Source: Cinclus cinclus (Eukaryota > Chordata > Aves > Passeriformes > Cinclidae). From it: a stretch of 64,000 bases of DNA. The notes beneath the pieces are model-generated. The model was not told where the DNA came from. It made no database searches and saw nothing but the letters and a program-made list of their open reading frames with translations. The position numbers and the translations under genes are program-made. The stretch lies in assembly GCF_963662255.1 (NCBI RefSeq), contig NC_085046.1:135947392-136011391 (forward strand). Reading direction: 5' to 3'. Positions 14,397 through 36,612 of this stretch are shown here, piece by piece. The stretch's first letter is position 1. Each line of letters opens with the position of its first letter.

Positions 14397-14584
14397 TTTC
14401 ATAGTGAATTTTGAATCCATTGTTAGAACGACTGTTATCAGTTGTAAAGAGAAGATACATGAAATTGCTACTGCTGAACAGAAACTGTGGGACCTGTGTA
14501 CCATTGTAAGAACCCAGAAGTGGAGATAATAGGTTTGGTCCATCATGAACTTCCAAAATATCATAATTGAGCTCAGTCTGAAAT
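14397..14584 (-). CDS. CSMD3: CSMD3 exon: C-terminal part of the same CUB domain (about CUB5)
   Basis: This 188-nt exon completes the CUB begun at 19569; together they make 327 nt, the same length as the single-exon CUB at 30789-30463. It reads RFQTELNYD, LEVHDG, GSYNGTQVPQF and ends NNGFKIHYES. The acidic residues of a calcium-binding CUB are present: Glu in QTE, Asp in NYD and HDG, and Asp in TTDNS. NGT is a potential N-glycosylation site. The acceptor is cacaattccag at 14585 and the donor is gtaagt at 14396. The phase 2 start is the only non-phase-1 junction in this part of the gene. Confidence 0.93.
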
Positions 14585-14790
14585 CTGGAATTGTGGAAAC
14601 AAAGAGGCACAAATTTAAGAGACAGTTAAAATTAATTCAATAAACCCATATTTGCAAATTATGCACCTTTCCTGATAACATTTTTCCTACACATATATTT
14701 TTTAGGAGCAAATCTGTAATAATAATAATAATGCTACATAATTTATATAATAATATAATTTCAGATTAGCTCCTTAGAAAAATGAGAAAT

Positions 14791-14868
14791 AAATTTAAAC
14801 TCCTTGAACTGGTTCGCATGGCAGGAAATAAATTCAAACCTTTTGAGCTGATTTGTATGGCAGGAATC
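14791..14868. repeat. Diverged 39-bp tandem duplication
   Basis: Two adjacent 39-nt copies (14791-14829 and 14830-14868) match at 29 positions. Nine of the ten differences are transitions, including CG in copy one against TG in copy two. Both carry atggcaggaa. Confidence 0.85.
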
Positions 14869-15846
14869 AAAAGCTAGAAATGGTTTAATAATTTAAATAA
14901 TAAAGATTAATATTACTTGCATATGCTCTCTTATAACAATATTATTTTTCTTTTTCAAATAATTAATTAAATTATATGAGGGTATGTTGATGTATTTAGC
15001 AAAAATATCATCAAGGTACTTTTCATCATCAAAGGCTTCTCCTCCTGAGTTCCTATCTTACAACCATCTATAAGCAGGGGATTACTTGACTCCAGTGGTT
15101 TTCTCACATCTGAGACTTAGTCCAAAGTAGTGACAGAAATTATTTGAAAGAAATCCCACAAATAGAAGTCCTTTTTAGAAAGCACTAGAAAGAAAAAAGC
15201 CTGTTTAAATACTTCATGTGTGCTCTCCCTGGCAAGGAAAAGGTGAGTGTGATAGTGCTGTTAGATATCTCCTTGCTTGTCTTGTTTTAGATGGTATCAG
15301 CAATTCCAAACACCTGTTTGGTATTTTGACAGTGGTTTATCTCTTTCTTGCTATGACAGACTTTAGATCAATCATACTGCTTTATATTGGACTCTGATGG
15401 ATTACTGAAAAACCTTCTCAGAATTAAAAAGCAACAATTAACAGCAGGGTCTTACAAGGACCCTTAGATAGTCTTAATTCTTGCTTGGATTTGCTCAGAC
15501 GCCTAATTCAGCTTTGTGAAATCCATTCAAAGAACTTCATGAGTAAAGCCAATGTACTGAGGAACTCAGTATTTCAGTATTTGTGTCCCATGAGTCTGAG
15601 CCTAAAGATCTAAAGGAATCTGGCAAAAGACAAGACAAATTAAAAATACAAAACATGTGTTTCCTTTTATTGATATTCTGCTCCCACTAAATAACGTATA
15701 AAAGAACATGGAACTAAACTAATAGAGTTACAGAAATGAAGTGGGATAATCTTAGAAGCAGGAAAACTGAAAATTTTGGGTTTTGTTAGTTCCCACAATA
15801 AATCACAATAACAACCTGCTGAGAAGCTAATAGGCAAAGAGTTGCT

Positions 15847-15965
15847 TGGGGGGTTTTTTGGTTTATTTTTGGGGTTTTTTTTGTTTTATTTTGGTTTTTT
15901 TTGGGTTTTTTTTTTTGGGGGGGGGGGGGGGGGGTTTGGTTTTTTTTTGTTTTGTTTTGTTTTTG
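15847..15965. repeat. G/T-rich low-complexity tract with an 18-G run
   Basis: T-runs alternate with G-runs: six G (15848-15853), four (15871-15874), three (15903-15905) and eighteen (15917-15934), followed by TTTTG units. Transcription runs on the minus strand, so the pre-mRNA carries the C-rich complement. It is a G-quadruplex candidate on the plus (template) strand. Confidence 0.95.
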
Positions 15966-18900
15966 CCCCCAGCACTCCATACAACAGAGGAGAAATCTTG
16001 GAAACAGAACATTTAGTCTTGTTCTGCTTTCTCATTATCTATATCAGAAGCATACTTGAGACAGAAGGTCTAAGAATCCATGGAATTTATAAATGTAATG
16101 CAACTACCAGCCATCCAAGTCAAGTTGAAATTAAGTTGAATCTCCAATATATGTAAAGGAAATCCCCCCAAAACTCTATGTAGACTGTATGTACCATCAC
16201 AAACGGCAGAAAAATATGAAGATGAGAAGGTAAATAATCATGCATGAAAGAAAATGTAAGAACCATTTTTAAGTGAGATGAACTAAACAAATTTGAAGAG
16301 GGGATTATGTTCAATGCTTTTGTTTGGTCATTTGGCTCAAAAACTGGTCAATTTAAAGTTAATTTACAAATCTCATGCTTATATCAGTTTTTCCTTCATT
16401 ATCTTTTCTCTTGATACTCATCTTATCTGCTATGTTTACATATTGTTTTCCCTCTGGTGTGACAAAACAATAGGGGCTTTTAGGTAACTGAGTAAGAAAT
16501 AACCTGTGCTCCTGTAAGACCCTTGCAGTGTTCCTTCTTACTTAATTAATCATTATTTTTAAATTTACCTGGATGTCTTCATTGCTGTGTGACATCTAAT
16601 GTTATGGAGGACTCACAAGCAGACAGGTGTGAAACAAGTTTTAACACAGGAGATGCCACATATATTTTTTTTTACGGGGCCTTATTTGAATAGATAAAGG
16701 TGCTTTGAATATTTATAACACACATCTTTGTTTTTAAGAGACATTCTTATCAACTCAATGTAGTGTCAGGATTTCCTGCTGCACAGTGTATGCTCAATAG
16801 ACAAACATGAGTAGTACTCCAATCAGTAGTTTGCTATCATCATCTCTCACATTTAAATACTCATAATTAGACTTCATGATAAACACTTCATTACAATCAA
16901 GAATGGCATTGCCATTTCTTACTTCTGTCATTTCAATTGAGCCTAAAAAGATGCTGATTTATAGCAAAACATCAACAGATTATGTGTCTTAGTCACATTT
17001 GTAAAACAGGAATAAACCTTTTAAAAAATATATGTACAATCATATAACAATATACTAAAAAGTTATTTTTTGCATGCCAAAGCAAAAAAGTTAATAGTTA
17101 TTTTTATTTGCTTTGTCTGTGGATCTCCTTCTTTTCTCATGTCTCTGTCTCCTTGCACAGGAACACTTTAGCATACTGTCTTGGAATGCAGTACCTTGCT
17201 CCTATCCAATGTTGTAAGAAAGAAGATATAGGAAGACAGGGAGATTAAAAGGAAACTACTCTGCAAGTGGGAAACTTAGAAAATCCAAAAATTATTTTAA
17301 AGTTTTAGACATGTACTATAAGTATTTTTGTCCAACCAGGAAATTAAAAATCTTTCAAACAGCTGCACATATTGTGGAAGTTTTGGTATTTGCACCAATA
17401 AAGGCTAGAAAAAGTGTGTTTCTCAGGACAAAACTGAAAGGCAAAGAACTGGGCAAAATATGAGAGTTTCTTTTAATCGTATAGGAAATTAATTTGACTA
17501 TAGTTTTAAAACTGTGTATTTAAACAAAATTTCCTTTTCTCTTAAGAAAGTGAAGCTGAAAGTTTGCAAGCGGAAGCACCCGAACAACGGTAGCCAAGAC
17601 TAGAATGAGTCTTTTAAAAGCTAATGCATAAATCACTCAGAAGGCAAATTTAAACAATGTGAAAAATAGTAGTCTAAGTAAGAAACATAACAGTAGTTTA
17701 AAAAATGTTTCCTTACATTGCACTGCAAAGTTTTATTTCTCATTTGATGTATTGAATGACTTTCTCTTTGCGTGCAGACCTGTAGCTATATATAAATGCA
17801 TCTGTGTGAGCACACATAGATGTATTTTTAAGTGTACTTCTGCACAGAGATCCATAAGAGTGCACATTTTTCTGTAAGCTGAGCCTCTCTGGATTGCCAC
17901 ATCTGAACAATATGTGCACCAGACCAATTTCTGACAAGTGACAAGAGTCTCGAAAATGAGCAGCAATGGGGAAAAAAAGTATCATAAAGAAGATAGAAGC
18001 TTTCTCTGTGATCCAGAGCCCACATCTTGTTCTTTTTGATCTTACTTACAAGAGTAATAGAGGTTGTGTAATTTTATGACAAGGCAATAATGTATTAAAA
18101 ACAAAAAATGTACGCAAGGGAGTGCCAGATTTAAAACTCAGGTACAAAGATAATGCAAATACAAGTATACATGCATTTTACTTTGAAATGACTGTCCACA
18201 GAAATGTGTATTTTAAATTAATTGCTGAATTAAAAATCAACTATTAGAAATTACAATTTTCTTTGCAAAAACTTAGAAGTTTCAGCAGGAGGGAGTTATT
18301 AAATTTTTTATTGTATTCTAATTGGAAAAAATTGGTAAATCATTATTTTAAGTGCTGTACTAGTGATTTTGGAAGACTAGGTTTCATGTGATGATAAGGA
18401 CAGAAAATAACTGAAATGTACATGTGCCCATTGATTGTTCATACTGTCCCATGAAAACTTTATTATAGTGTAAGATATAGTACTAAAAAGAAGTTTTAAA
18501 AACCTTATCACAAGGAAAAATTTCGCAAAGAAAATATGAATTTCATCCCTTGCTAAAAACAACTTTTGAATTGCTTTAGTTAGACCTTCTTTTGACATTT
18601 TTAGTCAAGTGAGCCCAGTCAAAACATGTTACCAAAATATCAGCTGTAATTTACTTGCGTGATATTTGTACAATATAACTTTGATCACCAACGGCACTTT
18701 TTTACTGGATTGTAATCTAATTTTTTTTAATATTTACAATTAAAAGTCATCTAAAGCATAAGGAGAATAGCATTCTTTATTGCATTTTTGTCTTGTTTTC
18801 TGATAAAGAGTTCAAATTAAAAGCTAGCATCTTGCTACCATGAGATATGTAAGGTGCTCAGCACATTTCAACCCTTTGAATAAGGAAGGGACCTTAGCAA

Positions 18901-19369
18901 CAGACATCAATCTAGGAAAGGTAGAATGCTGCAGTAATTTGGAGATACTGGAACTCTGTCCTGAGAGCACACAGTCCTTTCACAATAGCTCAGCTGATAT
19001 GATAAATATTCAGAGTGAGGAAAATTATGACTGCATTTAATTTGGTTTTCATAGCTGATTCAGATTCTTAGAGTTGAATATTATGTGATTTTGAGAGAAA
19101 AAACACAACTTAGCAATTATAATTAATCGTAGTAATATTGTTACAAGCAGATGAAACATGCTAATATTTAAGAACAGACAACATTTCTTATTGGACTAGA
19201 CAAGCTTAAATACAGGTAGGAGGGTAGAAATTCCAAAAGCTTTTCAGCACATCAAAGTAGAAATTACACTGAAGACAGCCTGTGCTCTGAAGGAGTTTCC
19301 AAAAGTCCTACATGATAAAACAATTGCTTGATTTTAAATATAATGTAAACTAATTTTGTGATAAAGCTA

Positions 19370-19597
<228 letters not shown>

Positions 19598-20189
19598 TCA
19601 TACAGATTTATTAGATGCAGTTCATATTTATCACTTACAATATAAGGCAATTAGAATGAACAAATACTGAAAATCCAGATGTAGGAAGATGCAATTGCTT
19701 CAAAGCTGAGTGGCTCTGAGATGTTCAGAATTAGGTGGAGATAACTGAGTTAAGACCTTAAAAAGGTGAAATAAAGTCTTCAATAATTCTGGAAAAGATT
19801 TCTTCCTGCTGTAATCCTACTTATGTGTATAATACATTTTCTGCATTAAAGAATATAAACAAAACATAGTGTCCACAAAGTATCATTATTTTTGCTTTTA
19901 ATTGTGGGCAGAGAGACTTGAAAAACTTACTAGTTTCAGATGAGTTTAAAGCTACAAATCAGTGAACTGTTATTTTACGTTTGACATCACTGAATCCACA
20001 GTCATACCACATACATTTTGATTGGCACGTTTGCAGTTCAAATTCCTCATTCATGAAAAAAGACATACTTACCATTCTTACAAGATTAGTTGGTATTTTT
20101 TAATTAGGAAACATACATAAGTATTGCAATATATACTTCTGCAAGCAGTACTCATGCAAAAGGGAAAGATCACCTGCCTTAACCTTCTC

Positions 20190-20335
20190 AACAGTTTGCC
20201 ATATCCATCCCAGGATCCCACTGACCTTCTTTGCATGAAGGACACATGTTTAACTTGGTGTCTACCAGGACACCCAAGGCCCTTCCATTTAGACAGAGAG
20301 CAGAAGCATTTTACTTTTCAGGAAGAGAAGGCTGC
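20190..20335 (-). mobile_element. Old CR1 LINE fragment
   Basis: Plus-strand text resembles the reverse complement of CR1 sequence upstream of its 3' end: cccaggatcccactgacctt, gcatgaaggacacatg, then tctaccaggacacccaaggc. It is short, diverged and non-coding. The order of phrases agrees with other avian CR1 copies. Confidence 0.55.
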
Positions 20336-22099
20336 ACCATAGAGTTTCATAACACCATGGTTCCAGTGGTCTTTATACATTCCAGGCTACTCCAAAACAA
20401 CAACAACAACAACAAAACTATGTCACAGTTAGTGTCACAGCTAACTATGCACATGACTTGCAAAGAAGTAGGAAAGGTCTTACTGTACTGTTGACAAGCT
20501 AGTGTGTCTACTAAAAATAGTGTAAAATAAACATTTTCTGACAAAAACATGGCTATTTATTAAATTTGTGTTTATGTAGCCTAGCAGAGCCTGCAAAACA
20601 TTTTGGTTGCTCATTTTGACAGAGTAGAACAGTACATATCATTGTCTATATTATTCTGAACTTCTCCATCACAAAAAGAATATATTAATTTTTCTCTCTT
20701 CAAGTTAAAAACCAAGAATTATTATACGCTTGTCTGATCTTCATTTTTCTCAGGGAATACCAAGGTTCTATATTAAAATGATGAATTTCTCTAAATAAGT
20801 TTGTTTTGCTTTGAGTTTTTTTTAGGACATAATGCTCCATCTTTCTCTATTTCGTAGGGAAAACAAAGGGTTCTAGAATTTACAGAGTTCAGAATTCAGT
20901 ATGTTACAAATAATTCTAGATATGCAGATATATACTTCTTATTTTACTCACTGGATTTAAAGTGGGCATTTCTCACCTTTTATCTTAGAGACCTTTTCAT
21001 ACCACCTTCAGTATAACAGTACCGGTCAAACAATAAGTTATTTAAACTCATATTTAACTCAACAACCAGAAAGTTAACTCTAAAGCATTCATAATCTCTA
21101 TGTTTTGTTATATATAAGCACTTTTAAATGTTTGTAATACATATGGAGCCTATAAACTACAAAATATACTGACAAGAATAAGAACCAGATGGCCTTATTC
21201 TGAGCCAGTACTCCATAGTTACAATACAGTATTACTAAACTTGTACAAATTTCCATATTCTTACCAAATTTTCATGACGCAGATTGCATTTAGAATACAA
21301 AAAACTCCAAGCCTCTATTACAAAAATATTCCTATGAATAGTGTATTAAAATAAGGAACACTTAAGATTGCCTACAATTTGGAATAGTTTATTTTATTTA
21401 GAAGTGTTTTGTTGCCAGATTTCCTTAAAGAAATGTTTCTTATTTTTCCTCTGATTATGGCTCTTGCAGATAAGTATTTAATGGATTTTTTTTTTGTTTG
21501 ACTTTCACCATTACATGCTGATTTCCCAAAACTAGGAGTACTTCTCTTCAGAACAGCTACTGGGTTTATCTTAAAGAGCCTTGTTTTCTGGAAAATAAAA
21601 CTCTCCAGTCATCATGCCAAATGATTGTTTCCCTAACTTTTTTTACACTGATTTTAATCCCCTCTTCATTCTTTTAGTCCTATTTGATGGTTGTCTGACA
21701 GATTCATACTCAATGTTCATGTGTTCAAAATGACACTTTAGAAATATAACACAACTAGAGGTGGTCATCAAGCAGAATATCTTTATCAAACACAGGCCTA
21801 TATCAAATAGTAAAAGACAATCTTAGTCTGATCTAAGAATTCTCAAAAAGTCATTTTCATTTATTTCTTTGTATAGCAAAGTGCAGGGGATGGAACAGGA
21901 AATTTTTGTATGCGAGCACGAAAAAAGCTTTTAGGGTAACAGGCTGTTCACAGAATCACTAAACATCTTGTAGATTCATAGTTTCAGAAATGTTTTCTTG
22001 AAGAGCTTATCACTAATGCTACACAATGGCAGGATATTAAGCCTTACAGGAGTTATGCAGGAAGACCAATGTTAGATATCTAGCAGGGGTACAACAGCA

Positions 22100-22520
22100 C
22101 AATATTAGAACAGATTACAGGAAAATCCTCCATACAACCCCCACACAGGGAATATGAAAAGCATGAGACAGGAATCTGAAACTCAGAACCATCAGGGAGC
22201 AGGAAAAGCAGGACGCCTTCACTAAAGAAAAGCAACCAGGAACCAGGGATGAGCACTTGTGCACATGCACGTACACACACGCTGAGTTAGTGCCTTCACA
22301 GACACACCTAACTCCACCTGAGCAGCTGAACAGGACTGCATTGGCTACAGGAAAGGCGTTTGGTGACAACGAAGTGACTATCTGAGCTGAAATAGGATCC
22401 TGGGCTGTGAGCTGCACTGGGAGGGAGTCCCAGCAGAGGCTAGCCAAGACTGCCCTGAAAAACGAGTATATTGACCCTGTTCAACTGCACCAGATTATTA
22501 AAGAGCTCCCATCTGTATAC
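22100..22520. other. Unclassified GC-richer stretch, possible old LTR
   Basis: A composition shift relative to the flanks, with phrases such as ctgggctgtgagctgcactg near 22400 and an attaaag near 22478, suggests a retroelement remnant. No termini, duplications or coding resemblance could be established. Confidence 0.3.
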
Positions 22521-23679
22521 TGTAATTCTGACATTTCTGAAGAGTAAGGAAAACTGCACAGCAGACACGTTCCTAGTCACTATGTGGAGTTTATGCCTTT
22601 GAATTGATATATATGACAATGAAATTATGAGGTGTATGTAGAGCTTATATCAAAAAACTCTGTTTTACAGACAAATTTGCACGCAGTCAGTAAAATTTCT
22701 GAACACCCTAACAGACCAAAATTTAATTGCTAATTACAAATTGAATTGTTAATCTACAGATATTTTAATTTGCTTTCCAATTTTATCATAAATTTAAAAA
22801 ATATATCTAATTGTACAGCTGATAAAAACCATCCAATTCAAATATACCTGTGTCTCAAACTTTAGGATTCCAATATATTTTCCTCTTAGGGTCTCAGACC
22901 ACCTATAGATCATATTATTATTATGCATGGACTGACGCTTGAAAGTATTCCCAGTAATTTAAGATTATAATGTAACATTGAAAATGCAGCTTTATATTTT
23001 ATTAACAATGTAGAAAAGATCCATGGACCTTATAGTAAAGAGAAATTATTATAGCTTATCTTGTCTAGTGAAACTGACACACATATCTATGAAACAGTGA
23101 TCATTCACAGCAAGTAAACATGGATGCAAAGCATATGACAAGCAGTCACACTAATGTGATAAAACTCTTCAAATTTTGTCAGGAAGGAAGTTACATAATG
23201 AAAATAAGAACTAAATTGTTGCTTAAAGTAAAAGCAAAAGATAGCAAATCAGAGATTATATTATCACTGATTTTTTTCTTTTTAATCATTACAAACAGCT
23301 GAATTAATTTTTCCCCTTTTAGGTACAAAGATCCTAGAATATAGACAAGTAATAAGGCAAATATTATAAATTAGTGTCAATTAGTAAAAAAAAAAAGAAA
23401 TATGCATAACACTGTGTTTTTAGCTTGCAATGTATGGAAGTACCTAATTTCTATGAAAAAGAAAAATCAATCGCTAAGAGAGTCTTCTTCAGCCTAGACT
23501 CACTGTGGATAGAAGAAACACAAGTATTGCAACAGAGAGCTGAAGCATCTTAAACAGTTTTAAGACCCAGAAGAGATCAACATCTTCATTCTAATCTAAT
23601 ACTGTATCAGCAATAACAGCTTTGTGCTATTCATTTGCAAAAATCTGAACTTCACTTGTTGACAATTTGAAATGCATTA

Positions 23680-30462
<6,783 letters not shown>

Positions 30463-30789
30463 TGTTATAAGTGATGTTAAATCCACGTCCTGACATTGAA
30501 TGGTCAGCTTGGAATTCCAGGCGCAAAATATGACCATTACTGGTAAGGTGGGAAGGAACTTCAGCACCAGTAAATGTTCCAATTATGGGGGAATCTACAG
30601 AGTTGCCATCTTTAACTGCAAGGAAGTCAAACTGAGACTCCAAGTCAAAGTCATTAAAGGAGAGATGAATTCGGCTCCCAGGGTCTGAAATTATTGTCCA
30701 GATACAGTTTAAATTATTCCCATATCCCTCTGGATAATCAGGTGAAAGAACTGTTCCCATCGGTGCAGTGAAATTGGAAAGACAAGGAA
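30463..30789 (-). CDS. CSMD3: CSMD3 exon: complete CUB domain (about CUB4)
   Basis: One 327-nt exon encodes a whole CUB domain of about 109 residues. It opens FPCLSNFTAPMG and contains the CUB signature SPDYPEGY. Two cysteines lie 26 residues apart (positions 3 and 29), followed by Trp31. Acidic residues typical of calcium-binding CUBs appear in DLESQFDF, AVKDG and QADHS. Potential N-glycosylation sites are NFT near the start and NIT near the end. The acceptor is preceded by a strong pyrimidine tract ending ttttttggcag, and the donor is gtgagt at 30462. The exon is phase 1 at both ends. It lies only 1152 nt downstream of the preceding Sushi exon, the shortest intron here. CLS stands where most CUBs of this family have CGG, which I recall as normal for this particular repeat in CSMD3. 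Confidence 0.93.
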
Positions 30790-32149
<1,360 letters not shown>

Positions 32150-32941
32150 TTATAGAAGAATAAAATACACTGCACGCATATGCTGACAGGCAGAAAATTG
32201 TAAGCAAATTAAAATCATCTACATAAGAACAGTTGTCAAAATGCACCATTGAGTCTGATTCTATACCCAAACTTTCTAGGGAGGAAATTCTGCATGAGGA
32301 GTCCCACCAGGGGGAATGAGTCAGTGGTTGTGTTGGGCTTAGTTGTTGGCTACAGTTAAACCATTACAAGGGATTAGAAAAATCAAAACTCTTTGTGTTT
32401 ATAAAATAACCGAAAATTAAAGAATATGGGGAAAAGGATTTCTACCTTATTTTAATTCATGAAATTTTGAACAATAATGCCATTAGGAAAAATACTGCTA
32501 GAGCATGAGCTCTTAAAAGTAGAAACAGAGACCAGCTGCCCAAAGTGCATACACTGTCCATGTTGCAATACAGTTCAAATTGAGATACCAATGACATGGC
32601 AAATAAGGAGTGGTGGTAACAAAAGAATTCCCCACAGTAAAAAGGAGACCAGACATAAATATATATACAAATTCGTATGCACATACATTATGTAAACGTA
32701 TGCAAAGAATAATTTCTCTGTAGTCAAATAACATTTTACCTCAATAGCCTTAACTGCAAGGAACTTGAATGGTTACTATGTCTATAAATATTAGAGCTAT
32801 GATACTTTCTCAAGCTGCATCTTGTTTTGAACTTTCAGTAGTTACAGGCATGGAAGAATTTTCTAAATTTTACATGTAATGACAGCAACAAACATCCCTG
32901 TACCATAGTTTGAGGTTTTCCCTTTAAACATCTTGCTTTTT

Positions 32942-32972
32942 TTTGGCTTCTCCCCCCTCCCAACCCCCCAAT
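32942..32972. repeat. C-rich low-complexity run
   Basis: Two C6 runs separated by short T/A interruptions, in an otherwise AT-rich region. Confidence 0.8.
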
Positions 32973-33625
32973 TTCCCTATGATAGTTAGAGTGCAAGGAA
33001 AAAGAATACCAAGTGTTTTCATTTTAACTCAAACAATTTTTCTAGAGTAATATTTTCAGCAACATACACTTGATTTCTCAAAGGTTTCAGATATTATAGT
33101 TCTAAATACAATTAAATTTGGACAAGAAGCAACTAAAGAACATTCTATTTTAACAACAAACTGAAAAAGAGTTGAAGATTATTTTAAAAAATATTCCACA
33201 GAGTTTTGAAAGGTTTTATTATTCTGTTTGGATAAAGAAAATTCAAAAAGAAGAAAAGAAAACCATCTAATGAAAAGCACAAGGAAATGAACAGTTCTTA
33301 ATGGTTTATTTGCATTTTTTTCCAAACAGTTCTAGGAAGGATTGATATAATTCATTATTATAAAAGGATAAAACTAGATTCAATTAATCCTGAGATCACA
33401 GACCTCAAAAAAAAAAAGTTATAACTTTCCTGAAGAAACAACATAAGCTGCCCCAAGGAACACACAAACTCACTCTCCTGTCTTCAATTTTTGTGGGGCT
33501 TTAACGTCAAACCTAGAGAACTGTTCAGTTTTTAACCGCCAAAGAAATACAAAGTTTTCTAAGGTTGTCCTGGTAGATTAATACTATTCTAAGTGTCTAA
33601 GTAATTTCATATTTCATTTGGGAAA

Positions 33626-33659
33626 ACAAATATATTCTATAAACAAATGTATTCTATAA
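33626..33659. repeat. 17-bp tandem duplication
   Basis: Two adjacent 17-nt units ending attctataa differ at one base. Confidence 0.85.
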
Positions 33660-36612
33660 ACTTGTTCTCCAGCTCATGACCACGTCATGTAGCTTACTGT
33701 AGTTTTCTCAAACATTACAGACTAGGCAGTAAATGTATTTATGCCTACTTCAATTTCCTCTCTTTTGGGGCTTCTATTCCAATGTAGCTGGGAAAGACTT
33801 TCCATGTTTTTTCTCAAATGTGAAGAGATACATAGCTGATCCAAACCTTCCCTTTTAGGACTTAAAGGAATTGGTTCTGATTTCAAAAAAAAAAAAATAT
33901 TAGGAAGAGTAAAATAATTTACAGGAGCTAGTTGGGAAAAAATATTATATTCTAAACCCCATTTGTATTAATTTAAATTTATAGCAAGTATTTCCCTCGT
34001 TACTCTTAAAACTTTCCTGAATACATTGCTGGCAACACTTTTATACCATTTCTAAATTTTGTATTAGCATCAGCTCATCTCTGACTTTGAAACAGGCTAT
34101 ATTTGTCATTACTTAGTTTTCTGCAGGAACAGAAATTATAGGGTTTGATTTTCTGTTTTGTTTGGGGCTTTGTTGCTGTTCAGTTTGTTGTTTGTTTTTT
34201 GTTTGTTTGTTTGATTGTTTTTAATTTTAGTGGAAATACTTCGTAGATTTTTTTTTAGAAAATGCCAATAATCTTCCTTTAAATCAGAGAGGAAAAATTC
34301 AAGCTACTTCCTGGGCTTTTGTCAGATAATCACATTTTAAATAGCTTGATTTTAGGAAAGTCCATTAATATTTATTTCAAATCATATGTATTTTAATTCA
34401 CTGAGTAAATTAAATTCACATTTTTTACTGCTAGTTCTGCCACTTGTGTTTCAGCTTCTCTGCACTACATATTTTGTTTCAAAAATTCCTAAGCAGTTAA
34501 GTTCAGAGCCTGACAGAGCCTCTCTTCTTGATAAACTCATCCAAGTCACACATTGCAAATAATTCATTCATGATAAATAGAAATAATTTATTGTTGTTTT
34601 ATGATTAGAAATAAACAGTAGATTTTCAGACAGCTTACTTATTAATGTCATAATTGAAACTTTAAAAACCTTACAACTGTAAAAGTGAACATTTCAGTGT
34701 GAAGCACCAAATAATGAGGACAAAGAGAAGGCATATGGGCTACTCTTCTGGAATATAACTTGAATATTTGTCAATAAAACGGCATGTAAGAGTGCACTGC
34801 TTAGTGTATTTGTTGGACTAAAATATTAGTAATTATAATGCTCTTTTTCAGATAATGCAGATGTAAAAAGAAGGTGAAATTCACAGCAGAAATTGTTATA
34901 GAGTATATTTTAGTAGAAACACTACTTCTGTAGTATATTAATATAAGTATTTGGAATAATTTTATTATATATATCAGCTACCTTTAAAAATCAAAAGTAA
35001 ATTTATTGCTTAAGCACATTTTTGTATTTTATTTTACATTTTTTGTTACTTTGTAGTTTTACGTGTTGTTTTTTGTTCTCTTTTATGATTCATTCAGCTT
35101 TTTTGAGATTTTTCACTTCATGTTAGCTACAATTAGATGGCTAGGATGGATATTTTATTTTCCTGTGATGATTAACACTACAGTACAAAAGGTAAGTACT
35201 GCTGTTTGGGCCTAAGGAAGCAAAATAACACCTTATGCTAATATTACTTCTGGTAAATAGTCTTTATTTCCTTTGTAGCCTTATAAAAAAGGAAAAATAA
35301 CCTCTGCCCATAAATAAAATTTGTTAAATATGTTAACAGACATGTTCTTTTGTATTTTAAGGTTTTTGAGACAGAAAAGGAAATCCATTTTTGTTTTCAA
35401 AAGTTATTTCACAAAGAAGGACATTAACAGTAAAAGGAGGGATGATTTCTGGTGATGGTAGAAAGCTGTCTTTTTTTAAAATATTAACTCCTGTTGAAAC
35501 TACTTAGGATTTCATAACAAGTTAAAAAAAAAACAATTAGCCTAAATAAATCTGTACAGTTAGCAGTTTCACAGCACTGAATTAAGTTAATAATTACCAA
35601 AGTATTTTCTAACAAGAAGTATCTAGAAAAAAATACCAGTTTAAGGAAAAAGTAAAAGAATAATATAAAGAAAATTAAGATAACCATCTCCCTTCATTTT
35701 AAATCATCCTTACACTACTTGGGTATATCTCACTGAAAGATTTTGTACATTTCTAACCAATGGTGTACTGAAGGGAGAGCCCCAAGCTACAGTAGCTACT
35801 AGTATGTCAAGATAGGAATCTGGGTTTTTCTTTTTCTCTTACCCTTTTTCTTTGTGAAGAACAGGCCCATTTTGGAGGTGACTAAAGGGAGCCTTGGGGA
35901 AAAGAAATGGTCACTATCTACACAAATGCATTTTGACAGCAATGCACTGGACTTAGGGTTTGAAGAGGTTGCTTGTCTATTTTTCTATTCCTATAACTCA
36001 AGAGTAAATAAAAGATCAGAATCTGATTCCTATAAGGAACATAATTTTGAAAGAGACCACAGCTACACACTGGAAAAGTGCAATACGGAAGACTTGTTAT
36101 CACTTCAGCAGAGATTCAAAATCTGTAGTCCTTAAGGGAAACACCAAGCAAGAACAATCATGCTTTACTTTAACACCATCTCAGAATAATGCCCATTATT
36201 CGTTTTACTGATTGCATGAAAGGAAATAGGACACACAACTTGGTTTGTTTACTCATTAGTAAAAGAGCGTTTGAATTCATTACATACTATATTTTTAAAC
36301 AAAGAATATGGATGAACTAAATACTAGTATATGAAAATTCAAGTATGTGATTCCAAAGGAGAAAACTTGCTGTTTGCTATTTGAATTCTTTACGCAAAAG
36401 CTACAAACATTCACCACCATGTATCGACACACTGACATTTTGCAAGATAATGCTAAAAATCTTTGTAATCTCGTTTTGAAACACTATGGTATGTACAATT
36501 TATATACACCTTACTGTATACATATATCCCACTTAGTAGTGAAATTCTTGTGCTTATGTTCCCAGTGCAGGATATTCTTATTCAAGAATTTAGGAAAATA
36601 CACCATCAAATA

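Noticed and set aside
30775..30789. CLS in place of CGG at the start of the CUB4 exon as a damaging change
   Set aside because: The cysteine is kept, and I recall the same residues at this CUB in other CSMD3 proteins.
35854..36135. A 93-codon plus-strand open frame as a nested gene
   Set aside because: No recognisable domain, no promoter or splice context, and this length is expected by chance in 64 kb.
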